Part shown: positions 4,942 to 5,274 of the stretch, one piece after another | Numbering within the stretch: position 1 is the stretch's first letter | Layout: each line of letters opens with the position of its first letter | Assembly: GCA_964574815.1 (NCBI GenBank) | Contig: CAZNPL010000084.1 | Location: 1 to 5,274 of the forward strand | DNA: 5,274 nt | Reading direction: 5' to 3' | Source: CAZNPL01 sp964574815 | Lineage (GTDB): Bacteria > Planctomycetota > Phycisphaerae > UBA1845 | The notes under the pieces: generated by a model | What the model saw: the letters and a program-made list of their open reading frames with translations, nothing else | Databases searched by the model: none | What the model was told of the DNA's origin: nothing | Position numbers and translations under genes: made by a program

Positions 4942-5229
4942 ATGATTCTATACTTGTTTTTGCCAATTGCCATCATTGTTACAGGCCACCCGCCGCGCTT
5001 TCCTGATGAACTCTTTCACGACAGGCGTTGCACTCGTGATGTTGCGGAGTTCGACCTCGCCGAGATTGTCGTCAGTGAGGACGAAGTCTGGGCGATTGTC
5101 GAGGTCTCAGCGCATAAGTACAGCGGAGCGCCAGTGACACCAGGCCGGTATAGCCGAGGCGAAGACGGCGAGTTGGTGCCAAACCCCGAGGTACATGGGG
5201 CGCAAAACGCCCTTCTAATCCCAAATTAA
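4942..5229 (+). CDS. 95-aa hypothetical protein with hydrophobic N-terminus
   Basis: The ATG is chosen because a GGAG motif lies at 4930-4933, eight bases upstream, and because it begins the hydrophobic stretch; a TTG at 4921 would add seven residues without a ribosome site. Residues 1-15 (MILYLFLPIAIIVTG) can act as a signal sequence or membrane anchor, though no positive residue precedes the core. The rest is acidic and soluble, with DVAEFDLAEIVVSEDEVWAIVEVSAHKY at about 33-60 likely forming alternating strands and a short helix. It ends at TAA 5227-5229. I recognise no domain. The plus frame two bases on reads SEDDWLGALEKAF near 5243-5270, looking like coding sequence, so a next gene or a frameshift continuation may start at the window edge. 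Confidence 0.5.
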   Translation: MILYLFLPIAIIVTGHPPRFPDELFHDRRCTRDVAEFDLAEIVVSEDEVWAIVEVSAHKYSGAPVTPGRYSRGEDGELVPNPEVHGAQNALLIPN

Positions 5230-5274
5230 GCGAGGATGATTGGCTCGGCGCGTTGGAAAAGGCCTTCAAGCCGC

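Overview
This looks like bacterial chromosomal DNA of moderately high GC, from an accessory, repeat-rich region. No rRNA, tRNA or CRISPR array is visible. A 90-residue basic protein at 1398-1670 resembles a small uncharacterised family that I associate from memory with Planctomycetes. That, the IS630 element and the LEA14-type lipoprotein make a planctomycete plausible, but taxonomy is not settled by the sequence.

Layout. On the minus strand, 52-519 (possibly open to 612) is a small HAD-like protein of the NIF/FCP1 type with an unclear 5' end. At 690-928 comes the first copy of a repeated unit on the plus strand: a conserved leader hairpin, a very strong Shine-Dalgarno, a 41-aa protein, and directly after its stop codon the start of a small CxxC protein whose second half is not conserved. 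Next, 1189-1670 holds two minus-strand genes with an ATGA overlap (90-aa and 70-aa proteins). The second, intact copy of the unit lies at 1918-2258: the same hairpin, a 41-aa protein and a 49-aa four-cysteine zinc-ribbon protein. It is followed by a small one-helix membrane protein (2411-2569) and a two-domain LEA14/WHy lipoprotein (2607-3392). A third, decayed zinc-ribbon copy sits at 3432-3575. An IS630-family element (3608-4716, TA-flanked, recognisable inverted repeats) follows; its transposase is broken by two in-frame stops. The right end holds an open tail (4719-4924) and a 95-aa protein with a hydrophobic N-terminus (4942-5229).

The main point of interest is the repeated plus-strand unit. 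Copies 1 and 2 are collinear without any indel over about 239 bases. Their leader hairpins keep the stem while the loop has diverged, and the 41-aa protein differs mostly by synonymous codon changes. I do not recognise either small protein. The unit recurs at roughly 1.2-1.3 kb intervals between unrelated genes, always on the same strand, as a cassette-like or dispersed family would.
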